Positions 61,062-64,000 of a stretch of DNA of 64,000 nt are shown here, piece after piece. Position numbers and translations under genes: made by a program. The DNA is from an uncultured Rhodospirillales bacterium (lineage in GTDB: Bacteria > Pseudomonadota > Alphaproteobacteria > CACIAM-22H2): NCBI GenBank assembly GCA_937926175.1, contig CALANV010000043.1, positions 62,001 through 126,000 of the forward strand. The letters are read 5' to 3'. How positions within the stretch are numbered: the first letter of the stretch is position 1; every line of letters starts with the position of its first letter. The notes below the pieces were generated by a model. That model searched no databases. It was given only the letters and a program-made list of their open reading frames with translations, and was not told the origin of the DNA.

Positions 61062-62078
61062 ATGGAGTACCGGGGGCTCGGCGTATCGGGCGTGAAGGTC
61101 TCGCCCATCTGTCTCGGCACCATGATGTTCGGCGGTCAGACCGACGAAGCGACCGCAGAGCGAATCATCGGTAAGGCACGCGACGCCGGCATCAACTTCA
61201 TCGACACCGCCGACGTGTGCAACGCGGGCCGTTCCGAGGAGATCGTCGGACGTGCCATCAGGGCGCAGCGCGACGGGTGGGTGCTCGCGACCAAGGTCGC
61301 CAATCCGATGGGCGATGACGTGAACCAGCGCGGTCTGTCGCGGCGCTGGATCATGATGGCGATCGAGGCGAGCCCGCGGCGGCTCGGCACCGATTACGTG
61401 GACATCTACCACCTTCACAAGGAGGATCACACGACCCCTCTCGCCGAGACGGTGCGGACGATGGGCGACCTGATCCGGCAGGGCAAGATCCGCTATTTCG
61501 GCGTCTCGAACTATCGCGCATGGCGCGTTGCGGAAATCTGCAACATCTGCGACCAGCTCGGCATCGATCGACCGATCGTGAGCCAGCCCTACTACAACGC
61601 CATGAACCGCATGCCGGAAGTCGAGCATCTGCCGGCCTGCGGCTATTACGGGCTGGGCGTCGTCCCCTACAGCCCGCTCGCGCGCGGCGTGCTGACCGGC
61701 AAGTACGATCCCGATGCGCCGCCCCCGCCGGACAGCCGGGCGGGACGTCAGGACAAGCGAATTCACCAGACGGAGTGGCGCCGCGAATCGCTGGTGATCG
61801 CGCAGATCATCAAACGCCATGCCGAGGCGCGCGGCATCACCGCCGGACAGTTCGCCCTCAACTGGGTCCTGAACAATCGATTGATCACCGCCGCCGTCGT
61901 CGGGCCGCGCACCGAGGCGCAGTGAGACGAGTATGTGCGGGCGCTGAATTACCGCTTCACACCGGAGGACGAGGCGCTCGTCGACTCGCTGGTGGCCGCC
62001 GGCCACCCGTCGACGCCGGGCTACAACGATCCGCAATATCCGATCGAAGGGCGCGTGCCGCGCACCGGGCGAAGCTAA
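61062..62078 (+). pseudogene. aldo/keto reductase with in-frame TGA
   Basis: The frame from ATG 61062 (GAGGAGG ribosome-binding site) reads as an aldo/keto reductase: MEYRGLGVSGVKVSPICLG, TKVANPMG with the catalytic Lys, YHLHKEDHTTPLAE with the His, GKIRYFGVSNYRAW and GPRTEAQ. A TGA at 61923-61925 then replaces the Trp normally found in TEAQW. The same frame continues DEYVRALNYRFTPEDEALVD to a TAA at 62076-62078, as in full-length relatives. The expected catalytic Tyr in DTADVY is Cys (DTADVC, residue 53). Loss of both supports a decaying gene, although truncation at 287 residues might leave a folded core. Confidence 0.82.
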
Positions 62079-62590
62079 CCGCGCCCCGTCAGCAGCTGTC
62101 GGCCCATCTGCGAAATCAGGTTGCGCAAACCGGGATCGGCGGCACTTTCGGGGCGCCGCATCCATCCATGGACGGCCGTGAGCGGCCGCTGCCGGTGACA
62201 AAGCACGGCACGGATTTCGAGCGTACGTTTCCTGGTGCCGATGGCCGGCAGTTCACCGGCGCAGGCAAGGTCGTGATTGAATCCTTCGCCGGGATCGAGC
62301 AGCCATACCAGCCGGAAGTCGGGCGAACCGGTGGTGGCCGAGAATTCGAGCCAGGGCTCGGTGAAGGCGGCGCCGACGGCTTGGGCGAGTTCGCGGCGGA
62401 CGAAGGCATCGGGCTCGGGGAACGGATTGCCGTGAACCTCGATCCGCAGCGGTCCCGCGGCAGCGGCGTTGGTGACGTAGCTCCATACGTCTTCCGTCGC
62501 CGAGAAACTCAGATTGCTGGCCGGTCCTTCATCGCACGCGGCGAGCACCGAGACCGTCGCAACGCAGCACAGAATTCTCCGAACCGGCAT
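62075..62590 (-). CDS. putative lipoprotein
   Basis: The 171-residue product has a lipoprotein signal (basic RR, hydrophobic VATVSV, lipobox VLAAC with Cys about 19). The mature domain includes IEVHGNPFPEP, GAAFTEPWLEF, FRLVWLLDPGEGFN and a CAGEL/CHRQ cysteine pair. I do not recognise the family. It is convergent with the aldo/keto reductase and overlaps its last 4 bases. Confidence 0.7.
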   Translation of the reverse strand: MPVRRILCCVATVSVLAACDEGPASNLSFSATEDVWSYVTNAAAAGPLRIEVHGNPFPEPDAFVRRELAQAVGAAFTEPWLEFSATTGSPDFRLVWLLDPGEGFNHDLACAGELPAIGTRKRTLEIRAVLCHRQRPLTAVHGWMRRPESAADPGLRNLISQMGRQLLTGRG

Positions 62591-62761
62591 TCATCCGTCC
62601 CGTTCACCGCGCCGGGCACCGCAACGGACGGGATCAGCAAAGGTTCCATGCGGTCGACGCGCGACCGGATTGTGATGAAAGCGCCACGGCGGTGCAACCG
62701 AACATTGCCGCCGGCGCATGCCGAAAGCCCTGTCGCCGCGGAAGCGACTTTGAGGCGCGCG

Positions 62762-63334
62762 TCAGTCGAGACGATGTTCGGGGCTGCGCCACACTTTGCT
62801 CGCCATCGGTCCTGTGTCGCCGATGGTCTCGACATACTGGACGGGGTCGCCCTTCTTGAGACTGTCGAAGTCGTTGTTCATCACGCTGTTGCGATGGAAA
62901 TAGAGCTGCGAACCGGTGCTGGTCAGAATGAAGCCGTGGTCCGCATCGGGAAAGACCTGCAAGACTTGGCCCTGGAACGTCGGCGCCTGCGGCTTCACGT
63001 CGCCGCGCTGTACCGCCTTGAAGTCCTTGAGTCGCCGCTCGGCGGCCTCGAAGGCGTCGCGGATCGACGTGAACACGTCTGGTTGCGCGTAACGCACCTT
63101 GGCCTTGTGGGGGGGCCGGCTGATGACGAGGTCCTGTCCCGGTACCATGATGACGATGTGGACCTCGTATTCGTTGCCGGTCCGATGCTGCCGGTGCAGG
63201 GATTCGACCGAGACGCGGCACCCGACGATTCGCGGATAGATCTTCTCGAGCTTGGCCACGCGTTTGCGGATCTCGGCCTCGAGCGCATCCGAAGATGGCA
63301 TGTTGTGGAACGTGATCTCGAGCGGTGTTTGCAT
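62762..63334 (-). CDS. RaiA/HPF-family ribosome-associated protein fused to a cold-shock domain
   Basis: The 190-residue product has an N-terminal RaiA/HPF fold (about 1-105: LEITFHNMPSSDALEAEIRKRVAKLEKIYPRI, then YEVHIVIMVPGQDLVISRPP) that binds stalled or idle ribosomes. Its C-terminal cold-shock-like OB domain (about 117-185) contains GQVLQVFPDADHGFILTSTGSQLYFHRNSVM, with RNP-like aromatic residues. Typical hibernation factors instead end in a ribosome-dimerisation tail. The fusion could couple ribosome hibernation to RNA binding in stress or cold. It is transcribed alone on the minus strand. Confidence 0.85.
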   Translation of the reverse strand: MQTPLEITFHNMPSSDALEAEIRKRVAKLEKIYPRIVGCRVSVESLHRQHRTGNEYEVHIVIMVPGQDLVISRPPHKAKVRYAQPDVFTSIRDAFEAAERRLKDFKAVQRGDVKPQAPTFQGQVLQVFPDADHGFILTSTGSQLYFHRNSVMNNDFDSLKKGDPVQYVETIGDTGPMASKVWRSPEHRLD

Positions 63335-63446
63335 CAGGTACCCCCAAGCTGACCTCCGACACTCGCTAACGCGGTGACGCGGCGGCCCGTTCCCGCCCCG
63401 GGGCGAACGTGGCAGGTCGGTCTCGGCGCGGCGTGCGTTCGGCGAT

Positions 63447-64000
63447 CTAGCGCGCGAGGCGCAGGTTGCTCAGCTGCGTGGCGATTTCACGGAAGATGGC
63501 GCGGAGGTCGGCCGCCGTCGGCGAGACGAAGAAGTACTCCGGCTTCGAGGCGCAGGACCGGAAGAGGTTCTGTGTCGCCGGATTGTTCTCTTGCAGGACG
63601 ATCGTATAGATGATGATGTCCTTGGCCTTCATGGCCTGGCAGAGCTGGCTCATCCGCGCGTTGATGATGTTCGTCGCGGTCGCGCCGTCCGTCGTCCCGA
63701 GACGCCCATCGCTCAGACGACGATAAGCGGTGAAGTCGGCATCCGACGGCAGATCGCGCGGCGACGTGCAGCCGCTGATTCCGTCGCAGCCCGGCGGTCT
63801 GCCGGGCATGTCGTACCATTGGTTCACGCCGTCGGTTAGCAGAACCACGACCTTGTCGATCAGCGGCGTGTCGTAGTCGAGCGGTAACTGCGGATCGCCC
63901 CACAGACCGCGCCAGGCCGGGCTCAACACACGCCAGCCCCAGGCCAGGCCCACGTTCGCCATCGTGCCGCCGCGGCTCCAGGGCGCCATGGCGTCGATCG
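63447..64000 (-). CDS. von Willebrand factor A / TadG-like pilus assembly protein, C-terminal part (truncated by window edge)
   Basis: The frame is open to the right edge; the visible ~184 residues are the C-terminus. They read IDAMAPWSRGGTMANVGLAWGWRVLSP, typical of the VWA domain in TadG-type minor pilins or Tad-locus proteins, then VVVLLTDGVNQW with the MIDAS aspartate, and a tail ADLRAIFREIATQLSNLRLAR. The metal-binding D-x-S-x-S segment and any membrane helix would lie upstream beyond the window. It probably belongs to a Flp/Tad pilus locus continuing to the right. Confidence 0.8.
   Translation of the reverse strand, partial: IDAMAPWSRGGTMANVGLAWGWRVLSPAWRGLWGDPQLPLDYDTPLIDKVVVLLTDGVNQWYDMPGRPPGCDGISGCTSPRDLPSDADFTAYRRLSDGRLGTTDGATATNIINARMSQLCQAMKAKDIIIYTIVLQENNPATQNLFRSCASKPEYFFVSPTAADLRAIFREIATQLSNLRLAR

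Overview
The window is GC-rich (roughly 68-70% in most sampled lines) and densely coded, with an alphaproteobacterial gene set: tilS-ftsH-folP, serC-serA, hisZ-purA, rpoH next to rluD, a NepR-like anti-sigma factor with an EcfG-type promoter, an HWE-family sensor kinase, DUF1127/DUF6476/DUF6314 proteins and a Tad-type von Willebrand protein. A member of the Rhodospirillales in the broad sense would fit, but that is inference from gene content only.

Layout. 1-4.4 kb: end of tilS, then ftsH, folP and thiD. 4.4-11.2 kb: accessory housekeeping (DUF429, MocR-type regulator, DUF1127, PaiB-like protein, two GNATs, PhzF, an AraC-MGMT fusion, DUF6314). 11.3-14 kb: tartrate/D-malate dehydrogenase, MaoC hydratase and MFS operon. 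14-17.4 kb: a 9-bp minisatellite, then a DUF2491-DUF350-PspA membrane-stress operon. 17.6-29.7 kb: core biosynthesis and regulation (serC behind a structured leader, serA, nepR, hisZ, purA, rpoH, rluD, a JAMM protease, threonine aldolase). 30.03 kb: tRNA-Glu(CTC).

30.1-42.6 kb is a compositional island (about 52-58% GC in sampled lines) directly behind the tRNA. It holds an SsuABC/NitT-like ABC importer, a LysR regulator, a three-subunit xanthine-dehydrogenase-family molybdenum hydroxylase, a cupin, an aldehyde dehydrogenase and a gamma-glutamyltransferase-like hydrolase, all on one strand. This looks like a complete uptake-plus-oxidation pathway for an unknown organic substrate. No integrase or second att site was seen.

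42.7-50.7 kb: an Rrf2 repressor with its MFS target and two matching inverted-repeat operators, an orphan Hcp-like protein, LysE exporter, RlpA, a polyhistidine glycine-zipper protein and a five-PAS HWE kinase. 50.8-56.7 kb: a mevalonate-catabolism cluster with HMG-CoA lyase divergent from an XRE-cupin regulator, a DctPQM TRAP importer and degradative class II HMG-CoA reductase. 56.7-64 kb: arsC, a DapA-family enzyme, rimO, a soluble chemoreceptor-like protein with reversed domain order, an aldo/keto reductase, a lipoprotein, a RaiA-cold-shock fusion, and a TadG-like VWA protein running off the end.

Two otherwise intact genes carry single in-frame stops: a flavin reductase at 20.8 kb (TAG) and the aldo/keto reductase at 61.9 kb (TGA). 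The second also has Cys where the catalytic Tyr is expected. No CRISPR array, rRNA, transposase or phage gene was recognised.
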